DNA of 64,000 nucleotides from Phoma sp. XZ068. Its lineage: Eukaryota > Ascomycota > Dothideomycetes > Pleosporales > Didymellaceae. Numbering within the stretch: the first letter of the stretch is position 1; the number at the start of each line of letters is the position of its first letter. Under the pieces are notes generated by a model that did not search any database, was not told the DNA's origin, and saw nothing but the letters and a program-made list of their open reading frames with translations. Both the position numbers and the translations under genes were made by a program. The DNA lies in NCBI GenBank assembly GCA_004835665.1, contig RBKR01000009.1, positions 620,001-684,000 of the forward strand, in the 5' to 3' direction. This document shows, one piece after another, positions 47,192 through 58,483 of this stretch.

Positions 47192-47738
47192 ATGACGATA
47201 GCTGTGCGCAAAAGCAAGGATGGAACCTGCGTTTGCGACTGTTCATTGATTTTGAAGGAGCCGGCAAGCGTCACGTGTACATGAGACTATTCACAATGAT
47301 AGACTGTAGATTGTAGATATCTGTTCATACTCAGTAAGTCATGAATACTTTACAAGTTCAAATCAATATGCACATTGAGAGGAATCATTGCATCTATCGG
47401 GCACGTGAACGCGGGTGATGGCCGTGCTCGCTGATCCTGCTAAGCGCGTTCAATGATATCATCCTTTCGATTGGTCGCCTAGGAAGAAGTCATCATCGCT
47501 TCGTTGCAACTGCGATCGCGTTGCCTACAGCCAACCGGTGGTATTTGCGCAACCTTCGCCTCCACCTTCACCATGAACAGGCAACCGTGAGGCACATTTA
47601 GATATACGCAGTATTCCATGTTCTCCTCGCCTCCCGCAGTACGCTCCTGCCTCGCATCGTTCCTTCCTCAACCGCAGCGCGATAACTTCCACGATCCTTG
47701 TAGTGCCTTTGTCCTCTGCATAGTCTGTAGCCTGAAAT
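47192..47738. promoter_or_regulatory. deacetylase 3' flank and RAD26 promoter
   Basis: 547 bases marking the right boundary of the GlcNAc cluster. No other feature seen. Confidence 0.45.
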
Positions 47739-50700
47739 ATGGGCTCACCACCTAGCGACGAAGCTGCATCCACCTCGGCGCCCATAAGCGCCGTGACCGA
47801 CACGCAAGACTCGAACAGTGCGAATGCGGAGGAAACAGCAGTAGTGCTAGACACACAAAATGAGGAGGAGGAGGAGGAGGAGGAGGAGGAGGTACCTTCG
47901 GACGCTGACGAAGAAACACGCCTCAAGTTTCTTACAACGGGGACTCGAGCGCAAGATGACCTCGAACGGGATATCGGCCGCCAGGCAGATCAGCTGCTCA
48001 CTGAGCAGGCTGATGCTCGAGACAAGAAGCGCATAGAAAAGGCAGAAGCAGAGGCAAAGCGAGCCGAAGCTGCGATTCAGAAGCTACGGAATCGACTCTC
48101 GCTACCTGCGGTGGACACGCATAAGGCTAAACTGCGCGGTGAGATTGCTGCATACCGGCTGAAGATTGAAGATCTCGATAAAGAGATGGATGCAATACAA
48201 CAGCGTATCAACGAACGACATGCTGTACCTGGAGAAGAAGAGCTTACACAAGATGGCGTCAACGGTCCTCTGCCGAATGAAAGCCGGCGCGACTTTCTTA
48301 TCCGAACCGGAAAGATCACGCCCTTCTCGAGATTGGCACAAAACCAGGTTGGGTCAGGGACACTCGGAGAGACTATGCTTGACGCAGAGATGGAGGACAT
48401 GGTCGAGGATACTGCAACAGGGCCAAGGTCACATCGAAACTTGATGAAGCCCGGCTTCCAAGACATTGATACTAGCTCAGAGGCTCCCAGCCCCCAGCCT
48501 ACAGTGCGCGCCCGGAAACGGCGGAAGGTGTCACCATCGAGCGACATCGGGGGCTCACGAGCGTCTAGCGCTGAACCAGCCATGACTGATGCGGATAGTG
48601 ATGATGCTTTTGATCCTGGCATGTCTGCACGGCAACTTGCCACTCTGGATGACTCTGAAGATATATCGGACGCAGCTGTTGACGATGGTGATGAAGACGA
48701 TGATTTGGGTGCGGGTGCTGGCCGCAAACGCAAATCGCGGGTGAAGACGAAGAAGAAGACAGCTTTTGCGTCTGAAGTCGAGATAGAAGAAGAGGATCTT
48801 ACAGGAGTGGACGACGGGAATGAGAAGGTGTATCGCCAACGAGTAGAAAAATGGTCAAAAACACGTGCTGCAGCAAGGAAACGAGCGAGAGAACGAGCTG
48901 GCGATACTACGGCTGAAGACGATGCAGAAGACGAGTGGTTCAAGCCTCATCCCACAGAAGTGGATACTGTCCTGGACGGCGGATTCCGCATACCTGGTGA
49001 TATCTACCCAGCACTATTTCCTTACCAAAAGACAGGTGTGCAGTGGCTGTGGGAGCTGTTCCAGCAGAATGTTGGTGGTATAATCGGCGATGAGATGGGC
49101 CTAGGTAAAACCATTCAGGCCATCTCATTCATTGCAGGTCTCCACTACTCAAAGCGACTCACTAAGCCTGTGATCGTGGTATGTCCAGCGACGGTCATGA
49201 AGCAGTGGGTTAGCGAGTTCCATCGCTGGTGGCCGGCTTTGCGTGTTTCAATCTTGCATACGTCAGGCAGTGGCATGCTGAATACTCAGCGAGAAGACCG
49301 GTATGAACGAGAGTTGGAGCTGCGTAGCTATGGTGAATACGACCCTACCTTGACTGGAGCTGGCAAAGCAGCGAAGAAGATTATCGAGAAGGTCAAACGT
49401 GACGGTCACGTCCTCGTCACAACATACTCCGGACTTCAGACCTACTCAGAGTTCTTGACAGCAACGGAATGGGAATGTGCTATCCTGGATGAAGGGCACA
49501 AGATCCGCAACCCGAACACGGCTATTACAATCCACTGCAAAGAGCTTCGCACGCCGAACCGGATTATCTTGTCAGGCACACCTATCCAAAATAACCTCAG
49601 CGAACTCTGGTCCCTTTTCGATTTCGTGTTTCCTATGCGTTTGGGTACTTTGATCAATTTCAGGAATCAATTCGAGTTCCCTATCAAGCGTGGGGGATAC
49701 GCAAACGCCTCGAATCTCGAATTCGAAACCGCGATTCAATGCGCAGAAACTCTAAAGGATGCTATCAGCCCATATCTGCTTCAGCGTTTCAAGGTCGATG
49801 TAGCAACCGATCTGCCGCAGAAGAAGGAACAGGTTCTATTCTGTAAGCTGACCCGTCAGCAACGCCAGGCATACGAAGGCTTCTTACAGTCTGAAGACAT
49901 GAAGTCGATTGCATCAGGCAAGCGCCAGATGCTTTATGGCGTTGACTGGCTACGGAAAATCTGCAATCATCCGGATCTGACTGAGCATAAGACATTATCG
50001 AAGCAACCGGGCTACGACTACGGTGCGCCAAACAAGTCTGGAAAGATGCAAGTGGTGAAGGAGCTGCTCTCGCTCTGGAGAAAGGGTGGACACAAGACAC
50101 TACTCTTTGCTCAACACCGCATCATGCTCGACATTCTACAGAAATTTCTAGATCACATTCCTGATATCAATTACCGTCGTATGGATGGCGAGACACCCAT
50201 CAAAGATCGACAAGACCTCGTCGACGAGTTCAACAGAAGTCCAGACCTGCATGTCTTCTTACTCACCACAAAGGTCGGTGGACTCGGTGTCAATCTGACA
50301 GGCGCAAATCGAGTTATCATATATGATCCCGATTGGAATCCTTCCACCGACATCCAAGCACGAGAGCGGTCATGGCGTCTAGGGCAGAAGCGGGAGGTGG
50401 AAATATACCGTCTCATGTCTGCAGGTACTATCGAGGAGAAGATCTATCATCGTCAGATTTTCAAGCAGTTCTTGACGAATAAAGTCCTGAAAGACCCAAA
50501 ACAGCGTCAGACATTCCAGATGAGTGATCTACACGACCTGTTCACATTAGGTGGCGAGGCCGCGGACGGCGAAACAGAAACAGGGAACCTCTTTCGCGGC
50601 TCTGAAGTCAAGTTTGACGAGGATGGCAGCTCAGCAGGCCCGGACGCCACCGCAGTGGAAGACCTCGCAGCTGTCAAAGGCATCGACCGCGCCGAGGCCT

Positions 50701-51485
50701 TCCAAGCACCCGTCTCTGAGACCGAAGACGCTGCAAACAACAGCGGAGGCGAGGGCACCGAAGGAGACAAATCGAACTCAGGCGGCCATCTCATGTCTAC
50801 CATCTTCGCCAAAACAGGTGTCCACTCCGTCCTCGAGCACGATGCAATTGTCAACTCCACAGCCGGCGGCCGCAAGCGAAAGGTGCAGGCCGATCCAGCA
50901 TTCATTCAGCGCGAAGCCAAACGACAAGCTGCGCTGGCTGCAGAGCAACTCAAAAGAAGCATGGAAGAAGCCCGTGCCGTGCCTGCCGGCGTACCAACCT
51001 GGACAGGCACATACGGTGAAGCCGGACGCCCAGTTGAGCCTTCACCCTCGCGCGCTCTTCCCTCACGCGGCGGACGTGGTGGTGGCCGTGGAGGTAGCAG
51101 TTTAGGCCGGGGCGGACCATCATCCACTTCCATTCTCGCGAACCTCGCTGCGCGACAAGGGCGACCCGTTTCCACCGCACCATCTACCTCAGCATCATCC
51201 TCGCGTGCATCAACGCCCTCAGCGATGACGCCGAGTTCATTCCGCGGTCGTCGTATGCTGGAGATGATTCGCGATTTCATGATGACGCATGGCGGTGTTG
51301 TGCCGAGCCAGATGCTGGTCGACCACTTCGACCACTACGTGCGGGCGCAACCGGGTAGGAATGAGGAGTTCAAGGAGATGCTGAAGACGGTTGCGACGCT
51401 GGAGAGGAGTGGGAGTGCGCAGAGGGGGAGGTGGGTGTTGAAAGATGAGTGGAGGACGAGGCCGGCTGGTCGTAGCACGGGTTAG
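47739..51485 (+). CDS. RAD26: transcription-coupled repair ATPase RAD26/CSB
   Basis: SNF2-family DNA translocase that recognises RNA polymerase II stalled at lesions and starts transcription-coupled nucleotide excision repair in the nucleus. Intronless, 1248 residues. The N-terminus is acidic with a run of ten Glu encoded by GAG repeats, followed by a coiled coil (about 90-160). The SNF2 ATPase core runs from about 420 to 920: Walker A GDEMGLGKT (about 449), DEGH box (about 583), and motif VI RSWRLGQKR (about 874). The C-terminal part is Gly/Arg/Ser-rich and ends in a small folded block (about 1165-1240), as in fungal RAD26 proteins. The DEGH box and RLGQKR separate it from most chromatin remodelers. 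Confidence 0.93.
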   Translation: MGSPPSDEAASTSAPISAVTDTQDSNSANAEETAVVLDTQNEEEEEEEEEEVPSDADEETRLKFLTTGTRAQDDLERDIGRQADQLLTEQADARDKKRIEKAEAEAKRAEAAIQKLRNRLSLPAVDTHKAKLRGEIAAYRLKIEDLDKEMDAIQQRINERHAVPGEEELTQDGVNGPLPNESRRDFLIRTGKITPFSRLAQNQVGSGTLGETMLDAEMEDMVEDTATGPRSHRNLMKPGFQDIDTSSEAPSPQPTVRARKRRKVSPSSDIGGSRASSAEPAMTDADSDDAFDPGMSARQLATLDDSEDISDAAVDDGDEDDDLGAGAGRKRKSRVKTKKKTAFASEVEIEEEDLTGVDDGNEKVYRQRVEKWSKTRAAARKRARERAGDTTAEDDAEDEWFKPHPTEVDTVLDGGFRIPGDIYPALFPYQKTGVQWLWELFQQNVGGIIGDEMGLGKTIQAISFIAGLHYSKRLTKPVIVVCPATVMKQWVSEFHRWWPALRVSILHTSGSGMLNTQREDRYERELELRSYGEYDPTLTGAGKAAKKIIEKVKRDGHVLVTTYSGLQTYSEFLTATEWECAILDEGHKIRNPNTAITIHCKELRTPNRIILSGTPIQNNLSELWSLFDFVFPMRLGTLINFRNQFEFPIKRGGYANASNLEFETAIQCAETLKDAISPYLLQRFKVDVATDLPQKKEQVLFCKLTRQQRQAYEGFLQSEDMKSIASGKRQMLYGVDWLRKICNHPDLTEHKTLSKQPGYDYGAPNKSGKMQVVKELLSLWRKGGHKTLLFAQHRIMLDILQKFLDHIPDINYRRMDGETPIKDRQDLVDEFNRSPDLHVFLLTTKVGGLGVNLTGANRVIIYDPDWNPSTDIQARERSWRLGQKREVEIYRLMSAGTIEEKIYHRQIFKQFLTNKVLKDPKQRQTFQMSDLHDLFTLGGEAADGETETGNLFRGSEVKFDEDGSSAGPDATAVEDLAAVKGIDRAEAFQAPVSETEDAANNSGGEGTEGDKSNSGGHLMSTIFAKTGVHSVLEHDAIVNSTAGGRKRKVQADPAFIQREAKRQAALAAEQLKRSMEEARAVPAGVPTWTGTYGEAGRPVEPSPSRALPSRGGRGGGRGGSSLGRGGPSSTSILANLAARQGRPVSTAPSTSASSSRASTPSAMTPSSFRGRRMLEMIRDFMMTHGGVVPSQMLVDHFDHYVRAQPGRNEEFKEMLKTVATLERSGSAQRGRWVLKDEWRTRPAGRSTG
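47862..47893 (+). repeat. GAG trinucleotide repeat in RAD26
   Basis: Ten uninterrupted GAG units encoding consecutive Glu residues in the acidic N-terminal region of RAD26. Such a tract is expected to vary in length between strains. Confidence 0.9.
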
Positions 51486-52067
51486 TATTGAAGGAAACGA
51501 GGCTGCAACGTAAGGTCACGGGAGATAATGGGTGGGCTACGTCAGTCCATGGACATGGACATGGCGTTACTGTTGGGGTTTAGCGAGATACCATTGCATT
51601 CTTGCCAACGGCTGGCATGCATTCCATACGTAGTGTTGACATACAATGACAACCAAGCAAACATCACAATCACGTTCAGACGGTCGGCATGATATGTGCA
51701 CTCTCAATCGCTCGGATTCATCGTAGCACCAGCTCTCCCATCCAAATCCAACACCATGATTATTACATCCTGTGCCTCCAGCGCGGTCCTCTGCAGTATT
51801 AAGTTGCACATTGATCTCTAACCTAGAATATGCAGCCTCCATCCCAATTTCAGAATAATAGACAGTTGTTGCTCCGTGAACTCCAGACGATAGATGACCC
51901 TAAATGATTGTGGATTGCTCCCTTGCTGAACGCTGTCGAAACCCCAGCGCCAGCCCTGACCTTTTTATGATTCGAAATGAGTGAAATATAGACATTTGTG
52001 AAGCGTGAGGAATGCCGTTATCGTATGCGAGACGTCAAGTGTCCAGATGCGTGCAGGCCATGGTAGC
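51486..52067. other. convergent 3' region RAD26 / DUF7137-like gene
   Basis: 582 bases between converging stop codons, AT-rich. No gene seen. Confidence 0.5.
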
Positions 52068-53007
52068 CTACCACAGGCCAAAGGTGTATGTAAAGTAGAG
52101 AAGCGAACCGATGGTGGTGCCTGTGGTGAGCAGGACGACTTTGAGTGTCATCTTCTCGAAGTGCGAGAGGGCGCCGTTGCAGTTTGCGCACTGGAATTCT
52201 GGTGGAAATCAGTATTCTGTGTTGAGAAAGTACGTCGAAAGCGAGTTCTCACCATTGAATGGCACATATGGCTGCGGTGTGTACATGCCAAATTGGAAGG
52301 AGTTGAATACGCCGAGATATCCGGCGCGAGGAGCAGCGCTGACGCTGGACTCGGCATCGTAGATGAGGAGGGTGTACTTCTCGGTCAGGAAAGGCACCTG
52401 TCCTGACGGGGTGTTCTTCGTGTCCCAAACGACTTGTGTCTGGTCGGCGGACTGGTTGACAGCGATGGTGTATGTGGCCTGGTTGGCGGTGCAGCTGGCG
52501 AGGATGTCGATGGCTGATGGGGTCTGGGACAGCGAGGTGTAGTTCCAGGCAAAGGTCACGTAGTCGCCGACCTTGTAGAACTGGGAGCCGGCGAGAGCAC
52601 CGGGCGTCACCAGGGAGATACCTCCTGCTGGCAGGCGGGCATCATAGCTGGTTGGCTTGGGCTTGCCCGTGGTCTTGCTGCCTGATTGCTTCTGCGAGCC
52701 ACTTGTGCTTGCCTTGTCCGTTGTCGAGGCTTTGCTGTCGCTGTTGGTGGCGCTGGGCTTGTCTGATCCCGAGCTGGGTGTCCGGGAGGGCTGGTTGCTC
52801 GATTGCTGGTCAGAGGCCGAGGCAGATTCTAGTAGGATGTGTCAGCAATGCGTGCACCATCGAATGTGTTGCAGACGTACTGTCGTCTTGTCGGGCGAAT
52901 ATGTTGCTAACGTCCCCCAGGCCGTGGATGTTGGCGAAGGCGTCTGGCATAGCGGCCGAGACGGATGTCATGGCCAGAACGGCGGCGAGCAGCTGTGAGG
53001 GCCTCAT
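52068..53007 (-). CDS. secretory Ser/Thr-rich protein with C-terminal membrane anchor, DUF7137-like
   Basis: Exons 53007-52881, 52828-52253 and 52198-52068 give 277 residues. A signal peptide covers about 1-19. A Ser/Thr/Lys-rich linker (about 43-95) precedes a beta-rich domain (GSQFYKVGDYVTFAWNYTSL, WDTKNTPSG, LLIYDAESS), and the protein ends in a single membrane segment (VVLLTTGTTIGSLLYFTYTF). The last exon adds FQCANCNGA, with a CxxC pair before the membrane segment. This layout matches a fungal family known as DUF7137, as far as I can tell by eye. The function is unknown; it is probably an ER or cell-surface membrane protein with a lumenal domain. Confidence 0.78.
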
Positions 53008-53909
53008 TGTGCTGCTCAGATGCCCAATGCAACGAACGAAGTCGAGTCGAAAGGCCGCGAGGCGGCTGAAGGATGTGGTGCGGAGAAGGGACGCGGAGCC
53101 GGTAGTGCGACGAGAACGTGTTGGCGTGTCAACAAACGGAGTCGATGGATTACGCAAGCTAGGCAAGGGTCCTTTTCCTACCAAAAACGAGCGACTGGTA
53201 GAGAAAATCAAAGTCGAGCGGAGAACGAGGGTTGGTGGTCGTGTGTGTGAGAGAGGGCTCGATGTTGCTGGCACGCTGGAGAAAGGGCTGGCGGGTGCAT
53301 ACAGGGGGCGTCCGTGCAAGTTGCTACAAGAATTGGCCATGCGGGCACTAGCACACTAGGCCAAAACCGCGCACTCCAATTCGCCGCATCGTCGCTCATT
53401 TGCTATTCATAGCTCGCATCCACACCCGTTGACACCCACCATCATGCGCATATCGTTCATCTCGTTTTCTTCAAATTTGAGCTTCTTCACGGCCTTGCAC
53501 GCCTGTTTCCTGTTTCCTCAGCTGCACACCCAGAGACTGCTGCTGATGACATGTATATCAAGTGTTTGCCTCTCGTGGCTTCTGCCGTGCAGGCTTGAGG
53601 GGCTCCTGCCGTGGCCCGGGCGTGGCCGCCGAGTACGACGGTTGGCTGCTGGACAGGACCCACTCGCGGCCACTCTCTAACATCGTGACATTGTCGTCTT
53701 GGCTGTGTTCTGCTGCACTGCAGCTTACTCATCGTGCATTACGAGCTGCTCATGCTATACTTGGGTGACACAGCTGAGAGAGCAGGCAATGGTAAGACAT
53801 GGTGAGCGTGGCAAATATCATCAAGCTAGCTGAAACTTCTCGTATTTCTTCCGAGATCTTCACTACTCTACGTACACACCAGCTTGGCTCAGTGCACTCA
53901 ACACCTTCC
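53008..53909. promoter_or_regulatory. promoter of DUF7137-like gene / permease 3' flank
   Basis: 902 bases without supported gene. Pyrimidine-rich segments near 53440-53530. Confidence 0.45.
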
Positions 53910-55665
53910 TCAAGCGCGCGACTCCACACGCTCGACACCCGCTTGCTTCTCGTGCTGCATAGCAATGTCCGTCAGCATTGGCTTCAAGGCCTCCGCATTC
54001 TCGCGAGTGAACTTGCGCGACGACACCTTGTGCTCGAACAGCAGATCCAGCTCAGAGTATGTCAGACCCCTGGTTTCGGGAAGGCGGAAGTAACCCCAGA
54101 TGATGAAGAGCACGGCAATGCCAGCCCAGAAAAACCCGCCCTTGGCTCCCCAGTTCCACTCGTTTACACCAACCATCTTTGGCATAATGGTGTTCGTGAC
54201 AAATACGATGCTGTTGTAGCTGGCGCGAGACAAGGCGACAGTCTTGACACGGAGGCGCGAACTGGGGATTTCGGCGGCAAGCGTGTAGCAAATGGGTCCA
54301 ATAGAAAGCTAGGTAGGTCAGCAAACAGCTGCGATATCTCGAGTAGAGCAACGTACCTGGAAGCAGAAGATCATAAGAATGATCAGAATACCTCCTGCGA
54401 GGCTTGCACTCTTGTTAGTCTTGGGTGCAAGACCGATGAATCCGACGATGAGCAGAATCAGTGAGATGGCTGAAAGACCGCTCAAGTACATCTTGCGGCG
54501 ACCAAACTTGGTCATAATCCACCAAGCAATCACACATCCAACCAGTCCCAGACAGTCCTGACCGATAGTGAGGTGGAAGGAGTCGTCTTGGCTGAGTCCA
54601 ACACCTTGCAGAAACTGAGTGCCGAAGCCCATGAAGGGGACACCGCAAAGGGCCTGGGTGATGAAGGCCATAGCAGAGACTTCAGTTCGGTGGTAGTCGC
54701 TGCCGCGGAACAGGTGCCAGTAGTTGGTGCCAGCGGACACTTCCTTCTCGAACTGATCGGTGACAACCATCATCTCGATATGAGCATCCAGGTCGAACTC
54801 GATGCCCGCTTGGGGTGCGGTAAGCTTGACAATAGCGGCGCGGGCGTCCTCGACACGTCCTTGACGGACCAGCCACCACGGTGACTCGGGCGCAAGCAGA
54901 GTAGCGAGGATGATAGGAACAGGCCAGATCCACTGCAGTGCGAAGGGGATTCTGTAGCCCCACTGAGTAGTGTTCTTCATCAGGCCGGTAAGCACACCAG
55001 TCGAAAAGAGACCACCGATGACCCAGCACATGTTGACCCACGAAGTCATATATGCTCGAAGATGCGTGGGGCAGAGATCGGCCGCGTACGAGATCGCAAG
55101 AGTTTGGAAGACTCCCCATGGCAGACCTTGGATAATGCCACCAACGAGGAACATCTCGAGGCTGGTCGAGAAGAAGGGAATGCAGATGGCGCCGGTCATG
55201 ACAATCATGCTGACGACCATCGTCTTCTTGTATCCGATCCATTCGGTGATGTAGCCGTTGATGATGAGACCGAGGATACAACCGACCTGTTCGGTGTGAG
55301 CATAGCCTCGTTCGATGCAGAAACGGGCGACTTACCTGAGTTCCGTTCAGAATGATGGTTTGCCATCGAGCCGAGACAACCTTGCCGCCCTCAGGGTTGA
55401 TCTGGTCGCCAAACTTGTTCCTGAAGGGCTCGAAAGCAAAAAACTTGTTCATCAGGGAGGTATCGTAACCCTCCATGACTACAGCGAGTGAAATGACGAA
55501 GGAGAACACAATAGCCTTCCACCAGAACCGCAAACTCTGGCGGACCGACATGTTGTGCTCGTTGTTGATGGCAGCATTGGTGCCATCGGCCGCGCTGTGG
55601 CCCATCGTTGTCGATTCGACTCTCTCGGCCACATGGCCAGCGGTCTTGTCGTCGTACCCGGACAT
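53910..55665 (-). CDS. MFS sugar permease, alpha-glucoside transporter type
   Basis: Proton-coupled sugar transporter of the plasma membrane. Exons 55665-55336, 55286-54357 and 54308-53910 give 552 residues with about 12 membrane segments. Family signatures are VMEGYDTSLMNKFFAF in the first segment, PESPWWLVRQGR after segment 6, and PETRGLTYSELDLLFEHKV at the end, typical of maltose/alpha-glucoside permeases. The start MSGYDDK follows an in-frame upstream region that is unlike this family. It is divergent from a Zn2Cys6 gene that is followed by an alpha-galactosidase, so alpha-galactosides such as melibiose or raffinose are plausible substrates (inference). Confidence 0.9.
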
Positions 55666-56415
55666 GGTGAGGAAGGAAATAAGACAGGATATGTTGCGGG
55701 CCCCTTCGAGTATGAGGATTGAGGATCGATCCTCTGATGAGCACACTGGGTGGATCAAACTCAGAATATGGAAAGTGTCCCAGCTTATATGTATGTACGT
55801 CGTGCGTTGTAGTCGTTCAAATTGAAGTGTCCAGCCTCGGCAACCTAGTCATGATGGCGGCGCCTCAGTAGACTGGTCTGGAAAAGGAAAACCACACGAC
55901 CGGCAACGACCGAGATCAGGCAAGTCCTCTAAACTTTGCGGGGAGATGCAAGCAGGCTCGTCTCCGCCCCATGGGACAATACCCCGTGTGGAGATCTCGC
56001 GAGGAGCGTGGCTGGCCGATCGCCCAATCAAATACAAGGATCGAGTCAGGTTCAGGGTACTCAACGTGCAATCATGCAAGTAACGGCTGTCCTTAACTTC
56101 CAAGAGGTGAGATCGAGGAAACTGCAGGTCGCAGGCCCGTTTTCACGTGGCCTGGGTGAAGACTTCTCCGTCAGTAACCCGCCCCTAATTTCAAGGCCAG
56201 ACCGGACAGTCTCTGCGTCCAAGCTTGGCAGGTGTTTCGACGGGCAACTGTCCCGATTTGGCTTGGGCGGTCCAAATTGGGAGCAGAAAGCGGGGACGGC
56301 AGCAAAGTTCATCTTCACATCTGTGAAGGGCATACCACATGGCCGAGGAAGTTTTCCGCCCTTCACCAGTACAAGATCCACGACTTTTCCGACGTGGATC
56401 CACTGCAAGAGCGTG
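55666..56415. promoter_or_regulatory. divergent promoter permease / Zn2Cys6 regulator
   Basis: 750 bases between divergent starts. An inverted CGG-N9-CCG pair at 56241-56255 fits the spacing style of Zn2Cys6 dimers and is a candidate operator for the adjacent regulator. Confidence 0.5.
56241..56255. promoter_or_regulatory. candidate Zn2Cys6 operator (CGG-N9-CCG)
   Basis: CGGGCAACTGTCCCG has perfect 4-bp inverted arms around a 7-base spacer. It lies about 160-175 bases before the regulator start and about 580 before the permease start. Binding is not demonstrated, and one such match in 750 bases is not rare. Confidence 0.3.
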
Positions 56416-58288
56416 ATGCGCAAACCATCTGCGTGCAGCACCTGCCGGTAAGCGAACCCTTCCTCTACCGGATACCTGGTACCACAAGCCATTGCTGACT
56501 TATCCTAGAGCACGACGGCGCAAATGCATCTATCCATCAGGAGAGCGGTCTGATCGGGTAATCGCATGCGAGTATTGTCGATCACGAGCACTGCATTGCG
56601 TGCAGAGACCTCCTGAAGGCGGCTACTATGCTCAACGTCAGGCAAGAATTGAGGAGTTCGAAGCGACCCAGCAGGCATCAGCATCTCCGCAGGGTCGAAC
56701 AACGCCAGCATCATGCCCGTCACCGTCCGATCTGCCACCAATGCCCTTGCGGCTGGAGCTGGTGAGCTTGTATTTTGACTATATTCACGACCAATTTCAC
56801 TCCATGTACCATCGCCCGTCATTTACTGAGGATGTGGCCCGAGAACGCGTACCCAGGATCATCCTGTTTGGCATTTTCGCCCTCTCATGCAGGTAAGGGT
56901 CATTTTATCGGTAAGCATTGAGCACTTCTCACGTGGCACTGGACAGGTTCTCGAGCAATTCCGTCTACATGGAACTAGACCCTAGAGAAAGGGGGGAAGG
57001 CTTCCGCTCAGCAAGTGAGGCGCTACTCAACCTACGTGATATCTCACCAGTCACGATTCAGGCGTGTGTACTATTGGGTGCCTATGCAGCAGCCCATGGT
57101 GACACAGATGTTGAGAATGTGTACTACAGTACTGCTGGACGCATGTGTCTAGTTCTGGATTTGCCCAATCGACCAGTTGCTAGTCTTCTAGAAAGAGAGG
57201 TCAATATCAGAGGTACGCAAAGTCTGTTGTTTAATCCTGTTCCTGAAACTTGACCCGAGCCAGTCACTGATCACAATGTCTCTAAAGTATGGTGGACGGT
57301 CTGTATGGTCGACGTGTGGTCATCTGCTGCCGTCAAAGTTCCTAGGATTATGCCTTTGGACAGCACGGTGTCGTATCCTATCGACGAGATACCCTTCTCC
57401 TCAATGAGTGCCGACTTCACCTCAAATTTCATCAGTAATCCAACAACCTACGAATCGCCGATTCTCACCGAAATGATCAAATTAAACAGAATACTTTTGC
57501 AAGTCATCGACTTCAATCGCAGGTGCGTATCAGAGCATCTTGAAGGCGAAGCTTTGGAGGCGGGAGTACGGTCACTCTCTCGGGAATTGGGCGTATGGTT
57601 GGAAAGCTTGCCTCACCACATGAGGGATACGCCTGAGAACTTCAAATGGTTCGCTGATCGTGGCTTCGGACGCATGTTCGCAGCCCTGTACCTTGGGTAC
57701 TATCATTATGGCCAGCTGCTCAATTACCAGTTCCTGGGTGCAGACGCCATCTCCACATCTACACTATATGCTGCGGACTGTAAACATCACGCCTCGAAGC
57801 TCTGCGAAGTCGTCTATCGATCATTTTCGACCCTTGGGAGTGAGGTTATGTATCCAGCAGTCGCGCATATCCTCGTAATAGCATCCACCGTTCAGATACA
57901 TACCCTACTATTCTCTGGGGACAACGGCCAGATACGGCAAGCGAAGTCACGTCTTGAACGTAATTTCGAGATACTCCTGCGACTGCGGCCATTCTGGTCC
58001 AGTGTCGACAGCGCCATGAGTCGTTTGAGAGCTTTTCATCAAACGTGCTTGAGAAGCAAGGACACAAGCTTTGTTTTGGATCGCTGGCTGCTACGTTTCC
58101 TAGTTCAGTTTGCGCCGCATATGGAACTAGAGCCGCGCGATAACGACCCGCATTACGAGGCTCTGCTTGCTCTCTCGAAACAGTCGCCTTTGTCATGTTC
58201 ATCGTTGTCGGTTACCTCCCCAGAAATGGCAATGCAACCCCCACATGGGGCTTCCCCGCGTACACAACAAGGCCCCACACCAACATAG
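56416..58288 (+). CDS. Zn2Cys6 transcription factor of the sugar-utilisation cluster
   Basis: Exons 56416-56447, 56509-56892, 56947-57212 and 57288-58288 give 560 residues. The zinc cluster is split by intron 1: exon 1 encodes Cys7 and Cys10, exon 2 encodes Cys17, Cys31, Cys34 and Cys41 (C-X2-C-X6-C-X13-C-X2-C-X6-C). The fungal-specific regulatory (MHR) domain follows, with LYFDYIHDQFHSMYHRPSF (about 115-135) and long helices to about 510. The C-terminus is Pro/Ser-rich. It lies between the permease (divergent) and the alpha-galactosidase (same strand, 195 bases downstream), which suggests a pathway-specific regulator. Confidence 0.87.
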
Positions 58289-58483
58289 CGGCGGAAAACA
58301 ACAAACTATTTCCCACGCGTACTATGTGGATCACGTCCCAGAGCTTGGGGCGGGAATACTTGGCGTCGGCACTCGCATAGCGGATGTCGGGTCGGACACA
58401 GATTGTTATCGGTCGCAAAAACATATTTTGCTACACAAGCAGCTGCCACATAATCCAGGAACCTCGAATCGACAACATCGACC
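58289..58483 (+). promoter_or_regulatory. short alpha-galactosidase promoter with several CGG triplets
   Basis: Only 195 bases separate the regulator stop from the alpha-galactosidase start. Several CGG triplets occur, including CGGATGTCGGGTCGG near 58381, compatible with binding by a Zn2Cys6 protein but not specific. Confidence 0.35.
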
